Shown: piece by piece, positions 11,501 through 23,673 of the stretch
Numbering within the stretch: the stretch's first letter is position 1
Layout: each line of letters starts with the position of its first letter
Origin: Hypomesus transpacificus
Taxonomy: Eukaryota; Chordata; Actinopteri; Osmeriformes; Osmeridae
Direction of reading: 5' to 3'
Length of the DNA: 64,000 nucleotides
Assembly (NCBI RefSeq): GCF_021917145.1
Contig: NC_061081.1
Span: 280,442-344,441 of the forward strand
Notes under the pieces: model-generated
What the model was told of the DNA's origin: nothing
Seen by the model: the letters and a program-made list of their open reading frames with translations, nothing else
Databases searched by the model: none
Position numbers and translations under genes: made by a program

Positions 11501-14500
11501 TGCCATGTTGTGTGCAGACAGCAACTCAGTGATGCTGCAGTCCCCAGGCCTGCCAGACTGGGGCGCTGCTCTCCGTCTCCTCCTGTCATGGTAGTTGTTA
11601 GCATGGGCGCCCCCCGACGCCCCGTCTCTCTTGCTCCACCGACTCAAGCTCAGGCCGCTCACGCACGCCTTCCGAGTGGTCCCCGGGCGCTCCCTGGACA
11701 CGCTGCGCCGCTTCTTCCCCTGGGGAGCCAGGGAAACGTTCCTGGGCCTGGGGACGCCGTCGGGAACGTGGTCAGGAACGACCGGGACATTGTTCAGAGC
11801 TTTAAGCGCTTTACCCTGGTCCTTAGGAGGGACAGCGGCTCTTTTTCTTTTTACCGCCTGGTCAACAGACTCCACTTCCGACCCACTAGACTGACTGTCG
11901 TTGGGAGAGTTAAGGGAGAATTTGGTAACTCGGAGTGGTTGGTCTATGTTGAGTGTGTCTTCCAGGTCTGTTTGTGGTTGAACTATGTTCTCCAAGCTGA
12001 CTGCAAGCTGCTGGGTTCGACACCTTTCCTTCAGTGTCGCAGTCAGACGATCCAAACCTACCTCCACGTCAGTCGATCTGGTCGGGTCAAGAGAGTGATC
12101 GCTGTCGATCAACCGTGAACGGTCAACCGACTTCAGACTGTTGGATGTGTGGTTATTCAACTCGAGATTATCCGCAGATTGAAAAACTTCACTGAGATCA
12201 TTGCTGTCCAACTGTGAACCCACCATCGCCTTACTGCCATTTAAAGGCGAACCGTCGACACCCTCGATGCTACTCACTGACTGCAAACGGTCATCGGTTT
12301 CGACGCTAAGACCAGAACGATCAGAAGACGAGCCGCAGGAGGTCGAGAACACAAGTTTGATCAAGTTTGTACGGTCGGCAGAGAGCTCGCTGCTCACTGA
12401 CCGCATGTGGTCTACACAGGACGAGTATGTGGTCACTGCGTCTGGTTGAGTGACGTTGGTCGGTTTGTCCACTCGCTCGAGCAGAACCACACAGCGCTGG
12501 GTCACACCCATCCTTCTCTGCTCCTCTTCCAAACCCCCAGACGCTGACACAAAATGAACACTGCCCTCAGTTTCCTCCCACGCCCTGTGTGTGTCAGTCT
12601 GGTTCCCGGAAACTAGTGAGAACAGTTCTAGGCTCTGTGGCTCAATGGCGCAATTTGGGATTCCTATGCCTTTAGAGTGACCCTTTTCTTCTGTGTTACA
12701 ACTCCTCCTTGTGTTTGTCATGTTAAGTTGAGGGGGCTCTTCACAGTTTGTTCTTCCTGGTTCTCCGAGGTTTGAGGGATGCTTCACCCCAGGGCTGGGC
12801 TCCAAGACTGGGGCAAAGAGAGAAGTACAGTGGGGGTCCTCTGGAGGATCTACTTCCATTTCCTCCTGAGTGATGCTCAGATTCACAATGTCAATGACAG
12901 AGGCTGGCAGAAGGGAGGAGGGGCAGTGTGACTTGTGTCGTGGCCTGGGCGGGGGACAAAGCGAGGGGGTGGAGCAGAACAGGGGTTTCCGGGGGCAGGG
13001 TTTGAGGCAAGGGTCAGCAGAGTCGTTGAGGGAGGAGATCTCTCTGAGGTGGTCGTTTGTCACGCTACTGTTCCTCGGCCCTGCCACAGGGCTCTCTGCA
13101 CTGGTCAGCTCCCAGGGCTGGCCTTGTTTGGGCCGGCGGGAAAATGGAACTTTGCCTCCACTGCCACCGCTCTGCGCAAAGTCATCTGATGAGTTGAGGC
13201 TTTGAAGGGGCATAAGAGCCTAAAGAGGTCAACAAATACAGATTGTAAAAAAAAATATATAAAAAAAAAAAGAGGTACGATGACAAATCTGCGGTTCAGT
13301 GTTGGATGTGTGGCTTACGATGCGTGTGCTTCTGGGGATCTGAGGTTTGGGCGCTGCTGCTCCTCTGCGGCGGGTGACAAATGGCCAGAGGGGCGCGTCA
13401 GGAGGGGCACTGGGAGGAGAGGGTGAGACAGGGGACGGAACATCAGTGTCAACACTCCAGTAGCTGGCAAACGATAACACAGAAGTACTGTTGGCAGTAT
13501 TGACTGACAGTAGCCTCAGGTTTTGTTTGACAGGTGCTTACTCTGAGTGTCTCTTCCCTCTGCCAAGAGTGCCACTTTGCCGTTTCTGAGAGCCTCTCTC
13601 CTTCCTCAAGCCTAAAGAGTCTCCCTCGCTCTCACTGGTGCTCACTGTCTGCTTTGTTTTCCGCCCTGCAACCCGCCTTGACACACAAACGCATATTTGA
13701 GTGCAACACAGTACAAACACATCTAGACATGAAGCCTCTTTGAAATATTGGAGTAATTCCACCAGTATTTATATGTACTTGATGACCATGCTTATGTTAC
13801 TAGCACACACAGGCTAAATTTGCCCGCATGCGTCATCTAAATCAAGTAAACCCCAAATATACACTGGGAGAGGGTTCATGCTAACCTGGCGGCCTTGTTT
13901 TGCTGTTGATGAATGGGCGGTGCACGGAAGGGGGGTAAACTGTTCTGCCCCTCACTGTCCTCATCCGTCAGGTGCATCGTCTCTTTAGATTTGGCTGGAC
14001 GGACACTTCGACTGCAGGCAACACTAGTTTTCTTCCCTCTGGATAAAAGACGAAGAGAGATGAAGAGAAAGAAAGCAATTGAAGTGCTGAATGAAACAGT
14101 GATTGGGTGAAACAATATTTGGACAAAGGGAGAGATAGGGTATTCCTGTTTAATCTTTCAGCAACGGTTGATTTTGTTCTTATGTCACTACCACAAATGG
14201 AAGCCCCATGATGCCAAATCTGCCCGCATGCGTCACGTAAACCATAATACCCTGAGTGACGGTTCATGCTAACCTGACAGGCTTGTTTTGATGCTGAATA
14301 GTTGGTGCTGGGGAGGGGAAGAAACTGTTCTCCTCGTCGCTGCTATTATTCACCAGTCGCTTCATGGCTTTAGCTTTGGCTGGACGGACACCTTGCCTGC
14401 AGGCAACACGAGTTTTCTTCCCCCTAGACAAAATACAAAGAGAAATTAAGAGACAGAAAGCTATTAGAGTGAAGAACGAGGCAGTGATTGAATAAGTCGA

Positions 14501-14718
14501 GACGTATTTGGACAAAGGTTGAGACAGGGCATTCCTGTTTACCTTTTCGGTACTACGGTTGATTTAGTACGGGCGGGTTCAGATACGGAAAGGTCGGACG
14601 TCGAGGAAGAAGTGCTGTCAAAAGTCATTTTTCGGTTGTTAGGGACGATCCAAGCATCGATTTTCCGCGTTTGCTTTCCATAGGTCTTCATGAACAAAGG
14701 TCTCCCTACTTGATCCAT
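8600..14718 (-). CDS. haspin: Haspin, histone H3 Thr3 kinase (complete, 17 exons)
   Basis: Mitotic Ser/Thr kinase that phosphorylates histone H3 Thr3 and so recruits the chromosomal passenger complex (family knowledge). Plus-strand exon positions, 3' to 5' of the gene: 8600-8798, 8917-9019, 9212-9354, 9488-9576, 9900-9979, 10110-10201, 10300-10362, 10462-10547, 10637-10822, 10969-11117, 11203-11356, 11489-13219, 13319-13409, 13542-13676, 13886-14038, 14274-14423, 14543-14718. They sum to 1259 aa plus stop. The start MDQVGRPLFMKTYG has in-frame phase throughout. The kinase half shows the Gly loop GEGTFGEV (about 954-961), Lys of VALK (975), EFEFGGSDLE, the catalytic HRD (D about 1113) with DLHWGNVL, and IDYSLSRLE, where haspins carry DYT in place of DFG. 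The N-terminal half is long, Ser-rich and poorly conserved, mostly in one 1731-nt exon. Exons at 13886 and 14274 are tandem duplicates. Confidence 0.95.
9590..9826. repeat. Minisatellite in a haspin intron
   Basis: Two alternating units share GGACAGGAAG. One is about 21 bp and ends in GGTTAACCCA (contains the palindrome GTTAAC); the other is about 20 bp and ends in TGCTTACACA. There are about eleven copies. A higher-order block (about 9670-9738) recurs at about 9759-9820. It lies between the exons at 9488 and 9900. Confidence 0.9.
13821..14541 (-). repeat. Tandem duplication carrying a haspin coding exon
   Basis: The segment 13821-14152 is repeated at 14221-14541. Both begin TGCCCGCATGCGTCA, contain GGTTCATGCTAACCTG at the exon's donor end, carry an exon of 153 or 150 nt, and end ATTCCTGTTTA. 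The two exons have the same phase, so both can be read in one mRNA. The encoded peptides align from RGKKT to QNKxxR with changes concentrated in the middle. Confidence 0.85.
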
Positions 14719-15896
14719 CTTTAACTACAATAAAACTAGCGACAGGAACATCAATAGTTGTCTAGAAGGAACCACAGTAGCCTGTTTGCCCCACGAAATA
14801 TTTAAAATTAGCTATTGCTAGCTCGATCTAGCTAGTGCTAGCTATAAGTTATTGCTATCTTATTTTGATTTGGCTCTCAGTCCGATACATTTGCAGGTCG
14901 AAATAATATTAACTAAGTCACTGTAATACCAATATGTACTTTATTTTACATTATTTATTTAAAAGATCGCTATTCAAACCGGGAGGGTGTTTCTTGAGCC
15001 CGCTCTCCGTTCAAATCAAAATGTCGCTGATTGGTCAACAAAAGACTCCTTCTCTTTTTCGGCTGTTGCCGGCATACAGTTGCAGCCATTAGCGCCACGT
15101 TCTGTTCTGGAGAGTAGTAGCCTACACCAGAAAAAAATATTTACAATTGAAATCCCTTGAAAGCAGAAACATGTTTTCTTTTCACAAATAAAATCTAAAC
15201 CAACATGAGGTGGTGTTACATATCAATATTAAGAATTCGATGTCTTTTAAATTTCAAAACATTATGTCACTGATTTGCCAACATTGATAGTCGCGTCGTT
15301 GTGGCTGTGAGATGCGGTTCTACTTCCACACCACCAGATTGAGTCATTGAGCTGTTTAATCATGGCTAGCCTAGATCTCTATAGCGAAAAAGGACAGAAG
15401 ATGCACTGAAATATATTTTTCGCTTGAAAGATTTCAAGATTTAAGTACAGAAAAGCAGACGAGAAAAAGTATAGAAAGCAATATTTTATTGAGTTCATCA
15501 AGGCCGTAGATATGGAGACAACATTGGGGGGGACGAAATCTGCTGGGGAGTCTGAGGGCCCCCCCTGAAAACCTTTTTTTGATTATTAATTCATTTTTAT
15601 TTGTATGATGATTTCGGACAGCATGGATGGTTGCCTGTGGTAGCATAGCACATTTATATTGTATTTATATTTTTATATCAATATATTGGGGGGGACACGA
15701 CATTTTGACCAGATTTGAATATGATGTGCCCACCCCAATATATATTATTATGATTACGGCCCTGGAGTTCATACTGTAAATGTTCAGAAGGTTTAAAAAT
15801 TAAAAGTGCATGTTCTGTCCCAAGTGGTCTGGGCTGTGACTGTTAGTGAGTTGAACACCAAGCCATTGCTCTCAGAGGTAAAGGAGAGGGGCTGGA
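14719..15896. promoter_or_regulatory. Upstream region of haspin; no gene recognised
   Basis: The haspin ATG is at 14716-14718 on the minus strand. An inverted CCAAT box (ATTGG within GCTGATTGGTCAAC, about 15030) lies about 300 bases upstream in haspin orientation. The rest, up to the 3' end of the pim-like gene, is AT-rich and holds only a possible small repeat element (15500-15763). Confidence 0.4.
15500..15763. mobile_element. Possible small inverted-repeat element (MITE-like)
   Basis: The left edge has AAGGCCGTAGATAT followed by ATTGGGGGGGAC. The right edge, read on the minus strand, has AGGGCCGTAATCAT followed by ATATTGGGGTGG. The matching ends and short internal A/T-rich DNA suggest a non-autonomous DNA transposon remnant of about 265 bp. 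No coding capacity or clear target duplication was seen. Confidence 0.3.
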
Positions 15897-18284
15897 TTAC
15901 TGCAGCCATGGGTGGAGCAGAATTCCCTCCAGAGTGGGCCGTCCTTTGGGGCGCTTTGCCAAACACCTCCTCAGCAGGTCCTTATATTCTGGAGAGAGAA
16001 AGAGAGATAGCAAATAATGTGAGAGAAGAGGAGGAGATTGTGGTCAGGTAGAGACAGACATAAATCATTTGTTTTTCTCTGTGTGTCACATTTGTGCCAG
16101 TGTGTCTGTTTGTGTGTCCGGTCTGCGTGTATGCGTGTCTTACGCCTGGACATATTGGTCTTGATGTAGGGCTCATCACTGATGACCTCCCTGCGTGTGC
16201 TGAAGGGGAATACCCCAGACACCATGTCATACAGCAGGACCCCCAGCTGCCAGATGGTGGATGGAACAGCCTTGTAGGAACCATGGAGGTACCATTCGGG
16301 AGGGATATACTGAGTGGTACCTGACACACACACACACACACACATACACACACACCTTAGCTATACCACCTGTACATGTGTGAATGTGTACAATTGCAAA
16401 TCTGGGGATTTGTTATCCGCTCAAGGCATTGTGTTCATCATCATGGTAAATGTTTGATGCGCCATTGCTCTTTAATATGGATTTGGGGCGATGCTGAGAG
16501 AAAGTACGAGTATGGAACGTGCCAAAGAACTCTGTGTAGGATCCGTCTTTCAAAAGGCAGCCACAGCCGAAGTCTATAACTCTAATTTGTGGAAAAGCAC
16601 AACCGGTCTCAACCAGAATGTTCTCTGGTTTAATGTCTCGGTGGACAACACCTCTGGAGTGAAATACTATCAAGGCTTCAACCAGCTGCCTCAGAATGAC
16701 CTACAGACAGAGAGAGATGGAGAGTTGGGAGAGGGAGGGCATATGGTGGTAAATATTTACTTTCACAAAAAGCTCTCTGGATGTGAATGGCTGGGATAGA
16801 CTTACGTTTGTGTACACACACTAACACACACACACTAACACACACACACTCACCTTGGCTTGATCCTCTGCGAGAAATCCTCCTCTCTCCTGGATGTAGT
16901 CAAACAAGTCGACAGCGGGTACAGGCCTCTCCAGAACCATGATCAGCTCCTGGTCCAGCTCATACCAGTCCAGGAGCGCAACCGCTGCCTGACTTCCCCC
17001 TCCTCGTCCAGTGCTGGCCTCATGCCTGACCTGCTCACCTATGACCTCCCCACCCTGTCCCACAATCAGCAATAGCACCACCTCCAGGGGGAACTGGCAC
17101 AGCTTCCCATCCAGAGTCTAAAATACAGAGAACACAACAACCAGTTAGAGTTAATAATGCAATAGAGATGTTATCTGTTGACCATGGTTTTGAATAACAT
17201 TGAGACCAGAATGAGAACCGTGAAATGGAATCTATGAATTGTAAGCCGGTTAGTAGGGGTAAAAGGGGCATTGGTCCACTCACCACAGGTGTGTGCAACA
17301 CTTTAGCAATGGGCACATGCTTGACTGCCACCTGTTGAAAGAGATGGTGGTGGGGGTGGAGGGTTCTAAAAATGTATTGATTTATAAAAATGATGTTTTG
17401 CTTTGTGTGTATGAGAGTGTGTGTGTGTGTATCTCACAGGCAAGTTGTCATCTCTACGGAACCCAGCGTAGACTGACCCGTAGCCCCCTTGGCCAAGACA
17501 ATTCTGTTCCTCATACTTCTCCTCAAATGATTCTAATGTGTAAACACACCCACACCCATACACACATTCGTATATACTGTACATTTGTATCCATTTATCT
17601 CTTTTTATATCTGTCTGACTCTCTGTCCTTCTGTCTGTCTAACCTCTAGTATGTGTGGGATGCGATGTCATTGGTGTTCTGGCAGCGCTGTTATTAGAGG
17701 ACGTCATGGTGCTCCTGGAATCTACCCTGCGTCTTTTTGTCTTGCCCTGGGACAGAGAGAGGGAGGAGGAAGACGAGGATGCCGTCAAAGACTCCCCCGA
17801 TTCCTCTCTCTCTTCCTCCTCTTCCAACTCACGACTCCTCTTCCCCTTCCTCTCCTCTCCTCTGCTCTCTGCATGGCTCCGGCCCTTTCTATTGCTCCTC
17901 CTCCTTTTCCTGGCTTCCCTCTCCTCCTGTAGAAACAGGTGGCTGGGTTCCACACTTGCATTTGGTTCATCAGCCAGATGGCGGCTGGCATGAGTGTCTA
18001 GGGGAAGTCACAGCCGACAATCCATCCAACTTATTTACAAATACAATTGGTATTTAATTAAATCACTTTTATGACGAATACACAGTTTTGACTTGCCTAA
18101 ACTGAAATATTTGAGTGGAATGCCCACTTGTATCATGTTGTAAGTGCATATCCCACATTTAGAATTTAGTTATGCTTAACTGTTGTTGCTAAATGTTTAA
18201 AGTAAAGTTTTTACAGCAGTTAATATTGTCATACTCACTCATATGTCTCCCAGAGGTAGGAGAGTGCATTGATTTGCACGCCAT
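15897..18284 (-). CDS. PIM-family Ser/Thr kinase (8 exons)
   Basis: Plus-strand exon positions: 15897-15988, 16144-16320, 16523-16700, 16854-17117, 17284-17331, 17438-17532, 17644-17997, 18239-18284; they sum to 417 aa plus stop. PIM signatures: Gly loop [12 protein letters not shown] (about 146-157), VAVK (K169), the proline hinge [13 protein letters not shown] (about 244-256; ERPxP is diagnostic for PIM kinases), [10 protein letters not shown] (D291), DFGCGCLL (312-319), YIPPEW, and the C-terminal [14 protein letters not shown]. About 130 residues precede the kinase domain, with basic, acidic and Ser-rich stretches absent from mammalian PIMs (about 313 aa). The start ATG at 18282-18284 is the best phase-compatible choice but less certain than the rest. 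The intron at 16321-16522 has a GC donor. I cannot assign it to PIM1, 2 or 3; teleosts have many pim paralogues. Confidence 0.85.
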
Positions 18285-19099
18285 CGAGGGAAAATTACTA
18301 TCTAGTGAGTTTATTAACCAGCTACTTGAAGTATATTTCTTGAAGTAATGTTGCAATGATATGCAGTGTTTTTGAATGTGGAGCTTTGTGGAATAGTAGC
18401 CTATGCTCTCCCTCACGGACCCCGTTATGATGTCATAAGCGTTAGAGGATTACCATTGTGACTCATGGAACATGACAAATTCAATAAATGGAAACGACAA
18501 ATAAAATTATATTGTATTAATTAATTAATTAATACATAATATAGGCTGATAGCCATGTCTACAATCCAGGCCTAAGTTGTAATGTAGCCTATAAATACGT
18601 GGCAATCACATTCTAAATCTCACTAGCAAACGAGTCAGTCCATGAAGTTGGGCAAATTTCTCTTTAATAAAGGGCGTCTAGAATATCATACTGTTGCCTA
18701 TTTTTTATTCATGCTGCTTTGGACCCAGTAACTTTTCCTTTTTACTTTGTGATACTTTTATTATATTTTGTTTGTCTGTCAACATGGACATTTCATCAAA
18801 TCCAAACTACCCGTCAAGTATTTGTAGTGTAAATCAGAACCCAACAGTTCTGTTATTTGTAAAACAGTTCAGCAGGTGTGCTTTGTCATATTGATGCTTT
18901 TAGGGATGACACACAACCGATGAAAAGGAATAAAACGTTTCCCCCCATTTAGGTTTCCCTATATGCCTATTCCCGAAAATTGCTTCATTCATGATACATA
19001 CTTTTACAATAGTTTTACTGTACTGTAATCAATAGAAAAGTAGGCTATAAACAACAGGCTAAACTATGTGATCGGACCATTCGTTTCCGGACCTGCGCA

Positions 19100-19204
19100 G
19101 CCCCTTCCTCCTGGAAAGCAGCGGCATCTGGAAGGGAGGAGAAGAGTGCAGCGAGAAGAAGGAAAAAGAAGCGCAGCGAAGACGCGAGTAGCTTACATGG
19201 GGAG
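19100..19204 (+). other. Candidate first exon on the plus strand
   Basis: A purine-rich segment ends at a strong donor, GGGGAG followed by GTGAGT (19205). It contains an ATG eight bases before that donor. It could be a 5' exon of apbb2, whose 3' exons lie downstream on this strand, but nothing here resembles APBB2 protein. This is inferred only from the splice signal and location. Confidence 0.25.
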
Positions 19205-21783
19205 GTGAGTGATGCCAATCATTTTGCTTGAATACGGGCGCTAATGTCTATTGTCTTGCAGATGCGAAATAATTACGATAGCCCAAACGAATGGTTTAGC
19301 ATGGTTTCCAACTTCTCCTTCGGGCGAGGTAGCCTCGTAGTCTACTGTATATTGGGGGCTTGCTCTGTTGCAAAGTCGGACGAAGGTGGAGGAGAAGAGG
19401 AGAGGAGTCTGCGGCGACAGATGGGCTTTTTCTAGTACCACTGTCGAGACAAAGCAGTGACTTTGCTTTCTCTAATTGTTTCGATTTCATGATGCGTGTT
19501 TCTTGTCAATATAGATTTAGTATCTCAACAAAAAAGACTGCCTAACAAACAAGAGTCGGCCTCTCGCAACATTGTTGCCAAACATTGACCGCTGCTGCGG
19601 GTGGTAGGCTGGGGTTTGACTTTAGTGATCGGTTATCAATATTTTTGTCACTGACAAACGATATAGGTTACACATTGAAAATAACGTCAGCTTGTTTTTC
19701 TCATAGAAAGTTTGTTAAATACTTTAATGCTTTAAAGACAAATGGTTGTTGGTTATCTTGTATGCTACGAAAAGCAGGCGAGGCTATGGGCTCCGTCCTG
19801 ATTCAGCATGATGCTCCGATTGTCAATATTTAGCCTAACGGAACCACGTCCCCAGTGTCTAGTCAACGGTCACATAGGTGAGATAATTTTGTTAGCTCTT
19901 TGGGGCGAGGCGACGTGTCGCAGGGGGAGGTGTTGGTCCCTTGCGGACATACCTCTCTGTCCTGTTGTCCACCCTGCCCGCACACCCTTCTGCACTGTGG
20001 ACTATCTGTCAAAAAGTACGAGTCTGCTGCGTCACATGGGTGCAACTAGGCTTCTTGCAGTCAGCATTGTTTGAGCTCTTCTTGTCCTAAGAGCTTCGTT
20101 ATTAATGAGTTCCATTGTGAGACGGTGGCACCCAGGGGCTGTTATCATGTGTTGAGTAGCCTGACTTCTGTGCCGTGTGCTAGGCTGTCCATTGCAAGCC
20201 TGGGGCCGTGGGGGGTGGGGATTGGGGATGAACTGTATCTTCTCGGTTCTGGCTGTGCTGTAATCGTTTCCAGGTTTATGGGGTAGTTTGACTCGGCCGA
20301 CATGGGATAATGGGTTTGTTTGTTTTACACAAACATGGAGCCATTTAATTGACTGTTTATCTTTCCTGCATTTGGCTTCTTGTAAATCAAGAAAATTATT
20401 CTCCTGAACAACTTTCCTGTTTTGGGGTTCAGATTGTAATCTGGGAGTTTATTACAAGTGAAGGGAATAAAGATGTAATTATTTTTTTGATAAAATGAGA
20501 GGTATAGTTGAAGCCAGTTGCAAATACTCTATAGAAAATAAGAAGTGTGTTAGACCTGAGGGGTTTGGTTGAAATCCAGGTTTGATGATTGCATACAATT
20601 ATTAACAATTATTAACAAAATGTAACAATTTAATCATTTAGCAGACATAAAAAAAAATGTGTCTCCAAAGTGACATATAAATTGTCCATGTGAAAGTATT
20701 AAATTATGAATGTATTATTATTTATTATTAATACATGTATTAACAGACCGTAGAGCATCATACTCATCAACACATTTGAAAAGGTTGCAGTCGTTTTTGT
20801 GGAAGATTCATGTGTTGTGAAGTTGGTTTATATTCGTCCCCATCTCTCTTTCTCTGCTTTCTCTCTCTCGCTGCTGTCCGACACCAAGACTTGCTGACTG
20901 TGGAAAAAGTGATTAGGATGTTCATGGGCCAAGTTTTGGACCCAATGCCGCATACCCCGTGTGTGTGTGTGTGGGTGTGTGTGTGTGTGCCTTTATTGGT
21001 CTACTCAGTGTTTCAAAGCTCAAATTCATTGCTCAGTTTTTGGCTGGTGTGGAAGTTCTGCTGCCTCTCTTCTAGTATTTTAGATATAGACACACACACA
21101 GACACACACACACAGGCAGTGTGTCAGGACAAATATAGCAGTGTGGTAATGTAAGCTGTCACCTTGTGACTCCCTAGTATCGTCAGGCCCCAAAATATCC
21201 TTCATAACCCAGATACCCTCAAAATACCCCCCAGACCGGAAGTGAAGGTTTCCTCTGGTCTTCAATGTGTATGGTATCACATGTGTGTGTGTGTGTGTCT
21301 GCATGCATCGTGCTTTGCAATGCCTGTGTGGGTATGTGTGTTGGTCAGGTTCAATTATGACAGCTGATGAGTAAGAAAAAAGACTGAGAGATCGAGCTTG
21401 AGTGTGCATATGTGTTTATGTGTGTGAGCCATCAGATAAGGTGGAGAGAGTGCTGTTATCACTATCCTGCTTCCCCTGTGAAACAATACCGCTGTCCCGC
21501 CCTTGACAAAACAAATGTGTGACTGTGTGCGTGCGTAGTGTGATTTAGGCTGACTTTGTGAACGTTGGATGACTGACATGGACAGAAGACTTTCGCTGTT
21601 TCACTGTTTCACTGTTTCACTGTTTCACTGCAGTCCTGTTGATTCATATTGGCCTGTGCTTGTGTGCAAGCCGACCACTCCTAACTGATCGTGTGTGATC
21701 AAGTCCACTCTGTCAATCTTTTCTCATTCTGTATTCCATCTCTCTATCTTCCCTTTATTGGAGCCCCACAATAGGGTTATTGT

Positions 21784-21816
<33 letters not shown>

Positions 21817-22164
21817 TTGTTGTTGTTGCAGGGAGCAGGCAGCCGTGAGGTGTGTTTGGACAGTGAAGAAGCACAGAGGCCCTGTTCTCCCTGCAGGGTG
21901 TGAAAGTGAATGTTTGTCCCTGTCTTTCATTCTTTGATGTTGTTGTTTCTCTCTCACTCGCTTTCTTTTTTGCTCTCTCCAACACACTCACACTATTCTG
22001 TCTCTGTCAGTTGTGTGTGTGTGTGTGTGTGTGTGCGTGTGTGTGTGAGAGAGTGGCGAGGTACTAACATTCATGTAGTTGTCAGTTCTGGCTTGTGATT
22101 AGCTTCTCTGTATGCAGAATATTCATCACATGCAAATCCACATTGAAAGCTGAAGACTTCAAAC

Positions 22165-22207
<43 letters not shown>

Positions 22208-23173
22208 ATGCACTCACACATGTAGATGTTTTTGTTGATGTATCACCTTTTCTACAAAGTTCACAACTTTTTCCACATCACTGCACTTATCACTCAACCT
22301 TTCCGCTTTGAGTTCAGCTGCATAAGGGCTTTTATTGTCTCTGTTTGGTTCAGTTTGACCTTCATCAGGTGCACATACTTCATGAAATTGAAAAAGAACA
22401 AAGCCCAATGTGTGGCCCAATGTGTGTTCAGCCTTGAGTCTTCATCAGTAAGGTGGACATGTTGCTCTGCAATGTAGTCCCTAGTATGTCATAAATTACT
22501 TCCTGGTAAAACCAAAACCAAGCTCTGAATCACACTCTGATTGGACAGGAGAACACATTCCAATCTGGTGATTGGTCAAGACAGAACAGGTCCTGAGAGA
22601 GCTGGATTTTGGAATTGCGGGAAGGGGGATGCAAAGCGTGACCACTGTGGTTGGATTCAGAGTGACATGTCCAGTGCCCTGCCAAGATGATGTCGCTTCC
22701 TGTGATGAATGCCAGATGTGGCTGCTGAGCCGTGGAGACAGAAGTTTGGTACGCTGTTTTAAGTACGGCATCTCTCTCAGTCCTAGTCCTGACCTTCAGT
22801 GATCTGGTTTTAAACAACAAGTCTTCATGTCCTGTTTTATATTCTCTGTTTAAACAGAATAAGATAGAACACAGTTAAATTCAGTAGAATACCATATAAC
22901 ATGAATAGGTCTGCAGTCAAAGTCCAACCATTGATGCCAGTTGCCATTGGCTTCACATTGACAGTTGAGGTGATTGACAGCCCTGGCCATGTTTGCTCCA
23001 AACAGTGACAGACCAGTGCGCTCCTTGGACGCCACTGTGTCGATTTGCATTGCGGCCCATCTGTGAAGGCCAAGTCGTACGGGCCTGGTCCAAAAACAAT
23101 GTTCTGTCAGACAAGAATGCCCTGCATTGCTGAAATGAAACGGCAAGCTTCCGCTGAGAGAGTTAGTTAGTGA
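19205..23173. other. No recognised gene; possible long apbb2 intron
   Basis: No conserved coding segment was recognised on either strand. It contains TG/CA microsatellites (about 20960, 21790, 22017), a (CT)n run at about 22170-22205, and four to five tandem copies of the 9-mer TTTCACTGT (about 21597-21630). Confidence 0.5.
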
Positions 23174-23673
23174 NNNNNNNNNNNNNNNNNNNNNNNNNNN
23201 NNNNNNNNNNNNNNNNNNNNNNNNNNNNNNNNNNNNNNNNNNNNNNNNNNNNNNNNNNNNNNNNNNNNNNNNNNNNNNNNNNNNNNNNNNNNNNNNNNNN
23301 NNNNNNNNNNNNNNNNNNNNNNNNNNNNNNNNNNNNNNNNNNNNNNNNNNNNNNNNNNNNNNNNNNNNNNNNNNNNNNNNNNNNNNNNNNNNNNNNNNNN
23401 NNNNNNNNNNNNNNNNNNNNNNNNNNNNNNNNNNNNNNNNNNNNNNNNNNNNNNNNNNNNNNNNNNNNNNNNNNNNNNNNNNNNNNNNNNNNNNNNNNNN
23501 NNNNNNNNNNNNNNNNNNNNNNNNNNNNNNNNNNNNNNNNNNNNNNNNNNNNNNNNNNNNNNNNNNNNNNNNNNNNNNNNNNNNNNNNNNNNNNNNNNNN
23601 NNNNNNNNNNNNNNNNNNNNNNNNNNNNNNNNNNNNNNNNNNNNNNNNNNNNNNNNNNNNNNNNNNNNNNNNN
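23174..23673. other. Assembly gap of 500 N
   Basis: Exactly 500 N bases, which looks like a fixed-size placeholder rather than a measured gap. The missing 5' exons of apbb2 may lie in it. Confidence 0.98.
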
